From: Cellulomonas sp. URHE0023
GTDB taxonomy: Bacteria > Actinomycetota > Actinomycetes > Actinomycetales > Cellulomonadaceae
Length of the DNA stretch: 64,000 nucleotides
NCBI RefSeq assembly: GCF_000688475.1
Contig: NZ_JIAN01000011.1
Location: 1-64,000, forward strand
Direction of reading: 5' to 3'
In this document: in pieces, positions 8,813 to 17,471 of the stretch
How the letters are laid out: every line of letters starts with the position of its first letter
Numbering within the stretch: the stretch's first letter is position 1
The notes under the pieces: generated by a model
Database searches by the model: none
What the model was told of the DNA's origin: nothing
What the model saw: the letters and a program-made list of their open reading frames with translations, nothing else
Program-made: the position numbers and the translations under genes

Positions 8813-8827
8813 TGGCGTTGTACGCCA
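8813..8827. promoter_or_regulatory. candidate operator upstream of the galactanase gene
   Basis: A perfect inverted repeat, TGGCGT-TGT-ACGCCA, about 100 bases upstream of the galactanase start. Sugar-responsive LacI-type repressors bind palindromes of similar size in actinobacteria, but this sequence is not one I know. No regulator gene is adjacent. The regulatory role is inferred from position only. Confidence 0.3.
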
Positions 8828-9196
8828 TCCGATCCTGTGCACGGTCACAGTAGCCGGGTTGCCATCAGGACGGAAGCAGGGTGCTACAGGGCAAGGCGTT
8901 CGCCGAGAGGGCGCGCACTGACAAGTCCTGCCTCAGCTATCCGAGCCGCATACCCGCACTTCAGCGGGGGGATGCGAGGAATACTTTGCGTTCCATGCGG
9001 GACGGAGTGGGCCAGGAGTGCTCCACGTCGCCGCCACCGTCTTGCTGAGATCGCTCCCAGCCAAAGCACATTTTGTGAGCCAGCAACCCTCGGCACCGTG
9101 GCGACTGGCCTCGCCGCGCCCCTGCCTATCCGCGGTCGCGCGCTTGCCGATCGGCCGAGTGCTGCGCTAGTTGGACGTGGCGCGCGGCTGCCCAAG
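8828..9196. other. intergenic stretch without a supported gene
   Basis: Short open frames exist on both strands, but none has a ribosome site or family-like sequence. The stretch lies between the galactanase promoter region and the broken small gene at 9.2 kb. I see nothing else in it. Confidence 0.5.
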
Positions 9197-9301
9197 CAGA
9201 TGCGTCCTCTCGGCTCATCCAGATGCGTCCTCTCGGCTCATCGCGCCGGCCAACAGTCCATCGATGAGTCGAAGGATCTCGGCTCGGTTTGGAGTCGTCA
9301 T
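9140..9301 (-). pseudogene. small hypothetical gene broken by a 23-bp duplication
   Basis: From ATG 9301 the minus strand encodes an opening of the type EILRLIDGLLAGAMSREDAS. This resembles short actinobacterial proteins that begin with a helix and S-R-E-E-A-S-x-W-A. The current frame stops after DASG inside the first duplicate met. Removing one copy restores D-A-S-A-W-A-A-R, the expected continuation, before another stop near 9140. The gene is therefore inactive or very short. No strong ribosome site is visible. Its function is unknown. Confidence 0.5.
9197..9242. repeat. two tandem copies of a 23-bp unit
   Basis: Two identical 23-bp units lie head to tail at 9197-9219 and 9220-9242. The unit starts CAGATGCGTCC and ends GGCTCATC. 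Because 23 is not a multiple of three, the second copy shifts the reading frame of the small minus-strand gene that crosses it. Confidence 0.9.
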
Positions 9302-9481
9302 CGCAGGTACCCCACGTATTTTGCCCAGTTCATCGAAGAGACGGTGTGGGTTCGCCCCCGGCCCCCCAGCTCGGCACCCCCGCTGGGAACGCTCTAGGCC
9401 GAGATCCTGGCCCGGCGCACGGACCTCGATCCCTAGTTCGGCGTTCACGTGCCGGACACCGGGTGCCGGGATGCTGGCTCC

Positions 9482-10336
9482 ATGACGACCACCATCGACC
9501 AGCCGCGCGTCCCCGCAGACCTAGCCGGCGATGTCGAGCTCGCCCTTCGCGCCACGGCCATCGGGCTGTCCGTAGCTCAAGGGGACGGCGACCGTGGCGT
9601 GCTCCGGCTCAAGGGCCCGAACGACCTCGTGACCGCGATCGACCTGGCCACGGAGGCCGCCGTCGTCGGGGCGCTGGCCGAGGGGTCTCTGCTGCCTGTC
9701 CAGGGCGAGGAAGGCAGCCCCGGAGAATGTGCTCCGGATCGCTGGATCGTCGATCCGATCGACGGCACCGCCAACTTCGTCACCGGACTCCCCCTCGTCG
9801 CGTGCACCCTGGCCCGGCTCGCCGGCGGGAACCCCGTCGTCGGGGTGACTGCGGATGTCACGACGGGCGAGACGGTCTGGGCCGCGCGCGGTGCCGGCGC
9901 GTGGCTTCGCATGCCGGGCGCGTCGAACGACGTACGCGTGACCACGCGCTCGGCGGCGATCGACGCGCTGACGGTGACCATCGGCGACCTGTCCTGGACC
10001 TCGGTCGCGCCGTGGCCACTCGACGTCCGTTCAGCGGTCCTGCGCGAAGCCGCGACGATGTTCGGCAAGCTCAGGATGGTCGGCACGTCCGCGACCGAGC
10101 TCTCCTGGGTAGCGACCGGTCGCACGTCAGCGTCGCTGGCGTTCGGGAACGCAGCCTGGGACGTCGCCGCAGGGGTCGTGCTCGTCCGGGAGGCCGGCGG
10201 CGTCGTGCGCGACGCTCGCGGTGAACCATGGTCGCTCGCTTCGGACTCGATCCTGGCCGCGGCGACACCCGAGATTGCCGACGCGATGGTCGACGCCGTC
10301 AGGCGGGGCTTAGCAGATGTCCAGGACCCCGCATGA
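9482..10336 (+). CDS. inositol monophosphatase family protein
   Basis: A 284-residue member of the Li-sensitive, Mg-dependent phosphatase family. Motif 1 is W-I-V-D-P-I-D-G-T-A-N-F, preceded by the metal-binding E-E of GEEGSP. Motif 2 is W-D-V-A-A-G-V-V-L-V-R-E-A-G-G. It should hydrolyse a phosphate monoester such as inositol-1-phosphate, histidinol phosphate or PAP; the sequence does not decide which. ATG 9482 is chosen over GTG 9449 because homologous length begins there. The gene stands alone in a remnant-rich zone. Confidence 0.85.
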   Translation: MTTTIDQPRVPADLAGDVELALRATAIGLSVAQGDGDRGVLRLKGPNDLVTAIDLATEAAVVGALAEGSLLPVQGEEGSPGECAPDRWIVDPIDGTANFVTGLPLVACTLARLAGGNPVVGVTADVTTGETVWAARGAGAWLRMPGASNDVRVTTRSAAIDALTVTIGDLSWTSVAPWPLDVRSAVLREAATMFGKLRMVGTSATELSWVATGRTSASLAFGNAAWDVAAGVVLVREAGGVVRDARGEPWSLASDSILAAATPEIADAMVDAVRRGLADVQDPA

Positions 10337-10695
10337 CCGGTGTTGCGGGGTGACCCACATCCCGGCTCTCACTTGTGGGCGAGTTGCGCTCGGCCCACAT
10401 GACCTGTGTTTCGATGCTGGCGGCGGCGTCGATCGGGAGTGAGTGCGAGGCCGGGCGCGACGCGAGCGGCGAGCGATCGGCGACGAGCAGAGCGTGACCG
10501 AGTTCGAGACTCGATCATCCGCGACTCCGGTCCCGTACTGGTCGAGCACAGGTTCGCCAGCGCGACTGCTCAGCCACCCACTGCGCGTTCGGAGTGGCAG
10601 CCGCCCAGCCGCTGGCCGTGAATGTTGCCTGAACGCTGGGCAAACGCGGTCGATCGCGACTCATCGTCGTCCTGACCTGCGCCGATACTGCTCGA
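10337..10695. other. intergenic stretch without a supported gene
   Basis: About 360 bases. Two related short blocks, CATGACCGGTGTTGCGG near 10334 and CACATGACCTGTGTTTCG near 10397, look like repeat ends of a mobile element, but no transposase reading frame can be followed. The promoter of the GGDEF gene should lie at the right end. Confidence 0.35.
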
Positions 10696-11691
10696 GTGGA
10701 TTCCGACTTGACTCTGTTGACCCAACGGCTCTCCGGCGCAGTCGGTGAGTACCGCGTCTCTGCCGCGACCACGGTCGCGGACCTCGCGCACGCGGTCGAG
10801 GTGGTGGACGCTGCCCTTCCCGTGGCCCAACTGGAGGTCGTCTTCCGCAACGCTCAGGTCGCGAGCGTCGCCGTCCGTGACACGCAGGACCCTCGCCGGA
10901 TCGGGCTCGTGACCAGACCGCGTTTCACGGCCGCGATGACCGGGCGGCTCGGGTTCGGCCGGGCCGTCTACTCCCGGCGGCCGACGACCGAGATCACGGA
11001 CTGGGCACCGATGGTCGTCGAGCCGGCGACGCCAGTCTCCGAGGTCGCCGTTCGCGCCATGGCGCGGCTGGACGACCGGCGCTACGACGACGTGCTCGTG
11101 GCCAACGACGTCTGGCGGATTGTGACGACCGCTGACCTGGTGCGGTCCTTGTCGACGCTGCTGGCGGTCCGGTCACTGCACGACGCGCTCACGGGTCTGC
11201 CGCACCGTTCGATGATCCTGCACTCGCTCGGCCGCCGGTGCACGTCCGCGCTTGGCACCGACGCACGCGTCGTCGTGGTCCTGGTCGACGTCGCCGGGTT
11301 CGCCCGCCTGAACGCTGCCCACGGCCAGCAGTTTGGTGACGTGGTGCTCACCGCGCTCGCGGCGAGGTTGCGTGGCGGGGTGACCGCCGGCTGCGAGGTG
11401 GCGCGCACCGCGGGCGACGAGTTCGCCGTCATCGCGACCATCCAGGCGGCCGCCTCCCAGGAGCACGCGAACTCGCTCGCTGAGGGCCTGCGGCGCGACA
11501 TCGTCACGCTCGCCGCTGCTGCCCCGAAGGGGATCGCGCCCGCCGGGTGGCCGTCGCTGCACTCGGCGGTGGTGTGCTCGGCGGCCGGGTCCGCCAACGC
11601 AGACGAGCTGTTCCGTGGGGTCCAGGCGCGCCTGCGACAGGCGAAGGAGGGTCGGGCGCTCGTTCAGAGGCCGCCCGGAAACCCCAACTGA
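10696..11691 (+). CDS. CBS-GGDEF domain protein, candidate diguanylate cyclase
   Basis: A 331-residue cytoplasmic protein with no membrane segment. Residues of about 90-155 form a CBS-like unit (V-x-P-A-T-P-V-S-E-V, then D-D-V-L-V-A-N-D-V-W-R-I-V-T). Residues of about 165-320 form a GGDEF domain with D-A-L-T-G-L-P-H-R and an active loop that reads A-G-D-E-F. The G-to-A change at the first loop position is tolerated in active enzymes of the family. It may make c-di-GMP in response to a CBS ligand. The GTG at 10696 is a plausible start. Confidence 0.78.
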   Translation: MDSDLTLLTQRLSGAVGEYRVSAATTVADLAHAVEVVDAALPVAQLEVVFRNAQVASVAVRDTQDPRRIGLVTRPRFTAAMTGRLGFGRAVYSRRPTTEITDWAPMVVEPATPVSEVAVRAMARLDDRRYDDVLVANDVWRIVTTADLVRSLSTLLAVRSLHDALTGLPHRSMILHSLGRRCTSALGTDARVVVVLVDVAGFARLNAAHGQQFGDVVLTALAARLRGGVTAGCEVARTAGDEFAVIATIQAAASQEHANSLAEGLRRDIVTLAAAAPKGIAPAGWPSLHSAVVCSAAGSANADELFRGVQARLRQAKEGRALVQRPPGNPN

Positions 11692-11799
11692 CGCCAGGCC
11701 TCGTAGATCCCGACCAAGGCGGCGCAAGAACAGGTCATCGACCGGCGGTGCGACCTGGGCCGTGCGCGTCACGGCTCTACGCCCTCGGCGGACGCCGCG

Positions 11800-11872
11800 T
11801 GGACCGATCGAAAGTGGGGGTTTTGCGTGGGCTTCTGGTCCGCCCGGTCAAGTCTCAGGCCTGGTGAGACAC
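11800..11872. repeat. remnant left arm of a tRNA-Pro integrative element
   Basis: This segment (GGGGTTTTGCGTGGGC ... CTCAGGCCTGGTGAGACAC) matches the left arm found just before the att site at 32.8 kb, including half of the hairpin. The tRNA-like core that should follow is missing; unrelated sequence begins at 11873. It marks an older, disrupted element of the same family as those at 18.6-37.9 kb. Confidence 0.7.
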
Positions 11873-11935
11873 AGCCTCCCCACGCTGGGCGCCGACCTTC
11901 CGGACCTCAGGGTTTGACGTGCCGCCGTCCGCGGG

Positions 11936-12223
11936 ATGAGTTGCAAGGGAAAGGCCGGCGCCTACGGCTACTCGCCCCTGCCCCTCAACCTGGTCCAGGC
12001 TGGGTTCGAGCAGGTCGGCAAGCTCGGCACCGCCGACCCCGCCGTAGACGTTGCCGGTAGGGACGCGAGCTCGTGCAACAACCCAACCTTCGTCCCAGGT
12101 GACCTGAGCCGCAACAAGCTCGCGCAGATCGCGCCACAACCGGCGGCGTGCGACCAGGCGGGTTTCGGGCCATGCCTGGCGCTGACCTGCATCTCCTACG
12201 TCCGCCCCATGATGGGCCGATGA
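11936..12223 (+). pseudogene. PstS-like phosphate-binding protein, C-terminal remnant
   Basis: About 75 residues (Y-G-Y-S-P-L-P-L-N-L-V-Q-A-G-F-E-Q, C-N-N-P-T-F and A-P-Q-P-A-A-C-D) resemble the C-terminal part of secreted phosphate-binding-like proteins of actinobacteria. The signal peptide and ligand-binding lobes that should precede it are absent, and the tail after G-P-C does not look native. The fragment lies between the orphan att arm and the broken hydrolase. The family call is from memory of the motif, so moderate. Confidence 0.45.
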
Positions 12224-12460
12224 CGCCCCGACGCGGATGGCGACGGCCTCAATGACGCGACGATGACGGCGCCCAACCCATGTGTGTTCTCCAGGCCCGT
12301 CATGGTGCTGTCTATCGCCCGCACCAAGCACGTCTGGGCGGTGCTCCGGTAGCCCAGGCGCCATTCCGGCTCGCGGCCGTTGCCGGCTACGGCCTCTGCG
12401 ACAGCACGCCGCCCGCCACGGCCGTTCTGCCGTGCGGGCCTTGCTCGACGGCACACCGGT

Positions 12461-13333
12461 TTACGCTGGCGTCGCAAGGAATGCGTGCAGAGCAGGCGAA
12501 ACCTGCGCCCGCGCCGCCGACCCGATCCAGAACAGGTGGCTCGGCGCGTCGAGCTCGACGAGTGTCGCCATCGCGATGGTCTTGGCGAGGTCCTCGGCGT
12601 GCCGGAAGGCGACTCCTGCGTCGTCCCGGGACGCAGTCACCAGGGTGGTACACGGGACTCGGGTTTGCATGAGACGGCGGTAGGCGCTGCGCTGGGCCCG
12701 CCCCTGACGCAGGTCGTTGGCGAACCCTGCCCCCGACTACATTGACGCGAAGAGCTCCCGGGCACGGTTCCGGTCGTCCGCTGACCACGAGTCCCACCAG
12801 TCCTCGAGCGGTCCCGTCGAAAGGGTCGCGACCATCGTGCGCAGGCCCACACCCGAGCCGACCAGCCTCGAGATCGCCGCCCAGACGACGCGCTGCGCGC
12901 CCGGACCGAACAGCAGCGGCCCGAACATTGCCTCCCTCGCCGTGTCCGGGTACGGGTGGGTGGACGGTGCACAGCTGTGCAGGACCAGGCGCGGCACCAG
13001 GTGGGGTAGCACCACCGCGCACTGGATCGCCTGCATGCCTCCGAAGGACACCCCGACGGCGCCGGAGGTCGCGCTGATTCCCAGCCGCTCGCAGCACTCG
13101 GCCACGGCCGGCACGAACTCCGCAGCGCTGAGCTGTCCCACCTGGGTGGCGCCGTACCCGGGCCGGGAGAACGACAGGAGGCCGTAGCCGGACGAGGTAT
13201 ACAGGCTCCACCCCCAGTCGACCGCCGCGGTGCAGTGGCCGCCCGGGAAGAAGAGCACCGGCGGCTTGTCACCCCTCAGCAGCTTGACCTCGACGTCTCC
13301 CAGGAGAGTCCGGACCACCGTGGTTGCGTGCAC
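12461..13333 (-). pseudogene. alpha/beta hydrolase interrupted by an in-frame amber codon
   Basis: The frame from GTG 13333 encodes an alpha/beta hydrolase opening: the V-L-F-F-P-G-G oxyanion strand, S-R-P-G-Y-G and the nucleophile elbow G-V-S-F-G-G near Ser96. A TAG at 12737-12739 stops it after 198 residues. The same frame reopens with G-F-A-N-D-L-R, then T-A-S-R-D-D (catalytic Asp) and S-H-L-F-W (catalytic His) to 12461. The truncated product would lack Asp and His. No frameshift is needed, so a single point change or readthrough explains the break. Confidence 0.8.
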
Positions 13334-13509
13334 CTGACGAGGATAGGAGCGGGCGCCGGGGGTACGTCGGGCTCACGTCTCTGCTCGGGTGGCGCGCGGG
13401 ACCGAACCGCAGCGTGACGGTACGGCCGATGTGCGAGCCGTTCAGATGCTCGGCGGCGAGTTGAGTGGCAGGCAGTGCGTTCATGGAAGCCCCCGTTCCA
13501 GTGCCTCGC

Positions 13510-13668
13510 TCGTGTGGTTGCACAAACTTACGACGCGATCACAACCCTCGACCGAACGCAACCGCCGGATCTCCGCCCAGTCCTCCACGGTCATCACCCT
13601 CCTCAGTGTTGCCGAGGGGGTCCGTTTTCATCCGTCGCCACGGGGTCAGTTTTCACGCGTCGTCGACA
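13510..13668 (-). mobile_element. IS21-family left-end remnant with istA start
   Basis: On the minus strand the end TGTCGACGACGCGTGAAAAC, with a second GATGAAAACGGACCCC copy just inside, matches the multiple-repeat termini of IS21 elements. It is followed by GAGGAGG and an ATG at 13594 that opens M-T-V-E-D-W-A-E-I-R-R-L-R, the usual start of the IstA transposase. Similarity ends after about 17 codons. It abuts the truncated right arm of a tRNA-Pro element, so its insertion or deletion may have removed that att core. Confidence 0.65.
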
Positions 13669-13990
13669 CCGTGCGTAATCTGCGGATATACGCGATCCGT
13701 GGCGGCCGACATCACGCATCGTCAACCGTTGTCGAGCGCTAACATGCGGCGAATCCGTGGGGTAAATGTGGGACTGCGCTCCGCCGCTGGCCACGTCTTC
13801 GCCAATCACTCAAGAATGCCTCAAGGCGCACCCACTGACCACGGTGAGTTGCCACATGCGGGTCTTTCAGGCGACCACAGCATCCACAGTCCCCAGACCG
13901 CACCCTGGAACCGGTTCGCGACCAACGGTGGCAGCCACGGCAAGCTCCGATGAGCCGCTATCCGTTCAGACCCGCAACCCAGGCTGCGAG
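13669..13990. repeat. remnant right arm of a tRNA-Pro integrative element
   Basis: About 320 bases align with the right arm after the 32.86 kb att site. Shared marks include TAATCTGCGGATATACGCGAT (GATCTGCGGATTT there), CGAATCCGTGGGGTAAATGTGG, AATCACTCAAGAATGCCTC and AAGCTCCGATGAGCCGCTAT. The att core is missing because the IS21 end precedes it. Together with 11800-11872 this marks one more, disrupted, integration. Confidence 0.75.
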
Positions 13991-14041
13991 CGCTAGTAGC
14001 GGGCGATCACCGCCGGTGGAGTGCTCCACGAAGACTTCTGC

Positions 14042-14520
14042 TCACAACCGGCCATCGCGTGGCGCTGAAGTGTTCAGGTCATGGACCGCGACGCCGAGGG
14101 CGCGTAGCGCGCCGATGTCCGCGTCGAACTCGGTGATCATCGCTCGCATGCCGAGAGGGTCAAGTGCCTGTGTTCTGAGGCGTGCCCCACACTCGAACGG
14201 CGAAGTGAGGCCCCGCTCCTCGTCGTAGTGACCCGCAACGCTGCAGGATCGAAGTAGGCCAATAGCTCTGCCGGGACGGGTCGGGGTTGGCACGAGGGAC
14301 GACTCGGCACCGGTAGACCGCCGCTTCAAGCCGCGTGTCGCAAATGGGCTCCTCCACGAGCTCCCACATGGCGTCCCAGAGCAGCTGGTACAAATCCGGG
14401 GACACGAAGCGGCGCGGCGGCCGTCGGCGCCCTGCGGATGGGCTCGCCCCCGCGCCTTCGCCGAGGGCCTCTCTGCTCCAGCCGAACACGTCGGCGATCC
14501 GCTGGCCGTGGTGTCGTGTC
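14042..14520 (-). pseudogene. frameshifted hypothetical gene
   Basis: Two minus-strand frames each carry a plausible protein piece. The first, in 14270-14520, contains S-P-D-L-Y-Q-L-L-W-D-A-M-W-E-L-V-E-E. The second, in 14042-14240, contains P-L-G-M-R-A-M-I-T-E-F-D-A-D-I-G-A-L-R-A-L-G (given here residue by residue) and ends in a stop. Joining them needs one frameshift near 14240. The family is not recognised. The gene is downstream of the TIR-like gene in the same direction and may once have been its partner. Confidence 0.4.
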
Positions 14521-14547
14521 GTGTCGTGAATTTGCGTTCCGCCAGTA

Positions 14548-15681
14548 TCACACCGCGGCCGCAGCATTCCAAGCAAAGCCGTACGCGACGAATCGCCGCG
14601 GGTTCTCAATCCGCAACTCAAAGACCATCATGTCTCCGATTTCTTCTCGAGTTACCGAGCATCGTGACAGTTCGTCGGCATCCGGTACGAGATAGGACCC
14701 GGTGGTCCCATACCCGCCCGCAATAGGGACTATGTCATAGTACCCAACACGCAGGCCTCGAGACAACTCGAGTCGCTTGACGAAATGTGTTGTCACCGAA
14801 CCCACTAAATTCACGTCCACGCAGCGGTACTCGGTCCCGTTGATGGTGGCCGTGAGTCGAGAGGCCTCCGCCTCGATGCTGTTGCGCGCAATGAACCGTG
14901 GAGAACTACACGAGAAGTTTATCGTCAGGAGTGCACCCGCCGGGTACTTCCTGGCTGGTTCGAGCGAAATCCGCACGTCTGTCGCAGTGGCTTCAATGGA
15001 TCGCTGCAAGTCAAAGTCGGTGCCATGCTCGTCGATTCGTAATCCGAATTCGAGCAGCGCGCCGCTGGATACAGCGTCCGGGTCTGGCGCGTCGACACTG
15101 TAGTCGACGCGTATCGCTTGCGCGTTGTCGGTGAGGAACTCGATCTCTCGCGAAATTTCTGTGCTCCAAATGAACTCACTCGCAACCCTTTGCCCTCGGG
15201 TCAAAACCACATATCGCCGGTCCAGACGCCCCATGGCTTCAATCGTCGACGAGTGGGCGCTTCTTTCGATGTTTCGCCTAAGAGTCGAAAGTGCGGATGC
15301 GTGGTCGCCATTCTGCTCTATAAGCGCACCTCGATCGAACGATCCGAAGGTTCCGAAGCCGGTAACGAAACCGAGGGGAGCAACGCCGCTTTCCAGGAAG
15401 ATGAGAGTCCGCTTGCCGAGGCCGTACGCCATCGCAATCTCGTGCGAAACCGCCTCCGGCATTAGCCAAACGCCGGCTGCAGTTTGTGTACGCCTAGTCG
15501 CGACCGCTATGAGCACCTCATATTCGGTAATCATCTGGCGCGCCTGCTCGGGCGGAACGGAGGAAAAAGCCCCGGTTACGTTTCTACAGAGGAACCCGAG
15601 AGCCTCCGCAAGCCTCATAAAATATTGGTTCACCTGCTTGTCGTGCGGCGCGAAACTGCAGGAGAAGAAGGCGGTCACCAT
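14548..15681 (-). CDS. TIR-like domain protein with beta-rich C-terminus, candidate defence effector
   Basis: A 377-residue protein. Residues 1-110 follow a TIR-like pattern: strand A-F-F-S-C-S-F, a helix, then I-T-E-Y-E-V-L-I-A-V-A-T, W72, and S-H-E81-I-A-M-A-Y-G-L-G-K-R-T. E81 is the candidate catalytic Glu of a nucleotide-processing enzyme. Residues of about 170-370 are beta-rich and unfamiliar, perhaps a sensor. ATG 15681 is chosen; GTG 15693 and TTG 15705 are alternatives. Base composition is visibly less GC-rich than its neighbours, indicating transfer. It has no signal peptide. An NADase or defence role is inference from fold pattern and island context. Confidence 0.5.
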   Translation of the reverse strand: MVTAFFSCSFAPHDKQVNQYFMRLAEALGFLCRNVTGAFSSVPPEQARQMITEYEVLIAVATRRTQTAAGVWLMPEAVSHEIAMAYGLGKRTLIFLESGVAPLGFVTGFGTFGSFDRGALIEQNGDHASALSTLRRNIERSAHSSTIEAMGRLDRRYVVLTRGQRVASEFIWSTEISREIEFLTDNAQAIRVDYSVDAPDPDAVSSGALLEFGLRIDEHGTDFDLQRSIEATATDVRISLEPARKYPAGALLTINFSCSSPRFIARNSIEAEASRLTATINGTEYRCVDVNLVGSVTTHFVKRLELSRGLRVGYYDIVPIAGGYGTTGSYLVPDADELSRCSVTREEIGDMMVFELRIENPRRFVAYGFAWNAAAAV

Positions 15682-15705
15682 CTCAGTAGCCACGCGGTGC
15701 TCCAA

Positions 15706-16363
15706 TCAAGCGGCAGGAACCATATAGTCACACCGCCCGAGCCATAGGCGCGCGAGCGCGGCTATCCGTGAGCGCGTTGTGACTTGACCCTAGTGTGCGA
15801 CCTGTGGTTCGGGAGGGCGTTTGTGCAGGCCGAGGTCACCAGAACCGATCGCCATCGGGCGCAACCCTGCGGTCGTCGCGCGGCGTCACGGGGTGTCACG
15901 TCGAGCCCTCAATCGGCCAATCTGTCGGCGACCGCCGTGCACTGGGCACGCCGTGGCCGACCATGTGACGGGCGATCGCCGAGGTCCCGAGCGAACCCGG
16001 TTCGACTCGACCTTGATAGTCGCCGCCCTGGCGTCCCGGCGCAGGCGTCTGGGTCAACCGGAAGCGGTGCGGCGGGTCATGCGCCTGGGCGGCTGCAACG
16101 CTCCCGCAACAGCGCCCGACTGCGTCGACGGGCCGCTTCCGGTCTGGCACCCGAATGAGTTGTAGTACCTGGATATGACCGAGGTTGGACGACGGCGCAC
16201 ACGCCGCGCTGCACTTCGCGGTGGACTGCTCGACTCACGCAGCGTCGTTGCTGCATCTAGCCGCACCAGACGACTGCTGGAACTCCTCCCACGACTGCAT
16301 ATGAGCTGCGGGCCAACTCGGTGGGATATGGACAAACCGGGGCGAACCCGGCATATTCGAGCG
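15706..16363. other. intergenic stretch without a supported gene
   Basis: About 660 bases between divergent genes. It should contain promoters for the TIR-like gene and the membrane-protein gene. Short Arg-rich frames are present on both strands but have no ribosome site or recognisable motif. I see nothing else. Confidence 0.4.
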
Positions 16364-17011
16364 ATGAGCGATCTAACGTTCGAAGCGGTTCAAGGGCAAT
16401 CAGCTTCCGCACCGGTACAACCGGCGCCGGAGGTCGCGACAGCGCGCGCAACAGGTCCGAACGCAGACCCGTCCGAGATTGACAACACCCACGCCGTCAT
16501 CTGGACGACGGTGATCATCGCGGTGATCGTCGCGTTGGCTCATGGTCTGTTGGGCCTCAACTATTGGCTAGGGACGAACGACGATCCGGGAGATGACCTG
16601 GGGCTAGCGTGGCAGCCGATTGTCGCGGTGGCCCTGTCGATGACATCGATCGTCACCTTCGGCGGCTTCTACGTCGCGTCACGACGCGCCAGAATCGCGA
16701 TCGGTTCAGCGTTCATCCTCACGTTCCTCGTGATGCTCCCGTTCGTGCTGACCATTCCCGCGATGGAGAAATCAGCGGACACGGCATTCGCGACGAGTCT
16801 GGTTGATCAGTTCTCGACGACGGTGGGTCTAGTGGTGGCGTTCTATTTCGCCACTGAGGGCGCGATTGCCGGCATGAAGATCTTTCAGGTCGCTCGGAAT
16901 CCGCAGGATGCGGAAATTATCAAGCGGGCCGACCGAGACCTCGCGACTCATCAATCGTCCCCCACCGGCGAGCCGCGGCCGACTTCGGGAATCGCACGAC
17001 GAGAACAGTAG
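16364..17011 (+). CDS. hypothetical multi-TM membrane protein
   Basis: A 215-residue protein. The first 40 residues are polar (Pro, Ala, Gln). Hydrophobic helices follow at about 45-68, 85-105, 112-132 and 145-165, and then a charged cytoplasmic-type tail. ATG 16364 is chosen, although the frame is open far upstream. No catalytic motif is seen. It is transcribed away from the TIR-like gene. A role as an immunity or membrane effector is possible from the island setting, but nothing in the sequence proves it. Confidence 0.6.
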   Translation: MSDLTFEAVQGQSASAPVQPAPEVATARATGPNADPSEIDNTHAVIWTTVIIAVIVALAHGLLGLNYWLGTNDDPGDDLGLAWQPIVAVALSMTSIVTFGGFYVASRRARIAIGSAFILTFLVMLPFVLTIPAMEKSADTAFATSLVDQFSTTVGLVVAFYFATEGAIAGMKIFQVARNPQDAEIIKRADRDLATHQSSPTGEPRPTSGIARREQ

Positions 17012-17434
17012 AGCGCGAGTAGACCGCGCCCGGCACGACACCGTCCGACGCCACGATCGGTTGCCGACTCCCCCGAGCGTGGGCGCGTATCCCCGCGGCG
17101 CCGGCCCCCCGGCTTGCTACCAGTCACGTGAGGCGCTCTCTTGCATTGATGTCGAAGGCGACGATGTCACTGTCGTAGGCGATGGCATGAACCGCGTCGG
17201 GGTCGTTCGTCACTGCAAGCATCACCGAACTGGTCTGCCTGTCGGCTCGGTGATGACGAGCGCGAGGACGTCCGAGCCAATTGTGCGCGTCAGAGCTACG
17301 CGTGCACGGGACAACCGAACAACCGCACCAAGACCGACTGCAAGCGCGGCCACGAGCGCACGCCCCCAAAAGCACTCGTGCCCTAATAAAGGGGGGCCGT
17401 GTGTGCCGGACGTGCGCCGGGCGCCCGATGCGAG
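17012..17434. other. intergenic stretch without a supported gene
   Basis: About 420 bases between convergent genes. A minus-strand piece near 17130-17200 (D-A-V-H-A-I-A-Y-D-S-D-I-V-A-F-D) looks protein-like and may be a fragment, but no start or ribosome site supports a gene. Confidence 0.35.
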
Positions 17435-17453
17435 AAGCCTCGAAAAGAGGCTT
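17435..17453. terminator. hairpin between convergent genes
   Basis: Arms AAGCCTC and GAGGCTT around a GAAAA loop. It lies between the plus-strand membrane-protein gene and the minus-strand DUF6650-like gene, so it can serve both directions. It has only a short T run on either side. Confidence 0.45.
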
Positions 17454-17471
17454 TCGACGGGTCGCCTGTTT

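Noticed and set aside
8810-8845. A CRP/GlxR-like site near CTGTGACCGTGCACAG
   Set aside because: The half-sites TGTG and CACA are two bases closer together than in the CRP/GlxR consensus, so spacing is wrong.
8837-9397. A 186-residue plus-strand open frame
   Set aside because: No ribosome site or family-like sequence, and it crosses the 23-bp duplication and the broken minus-strand gene.
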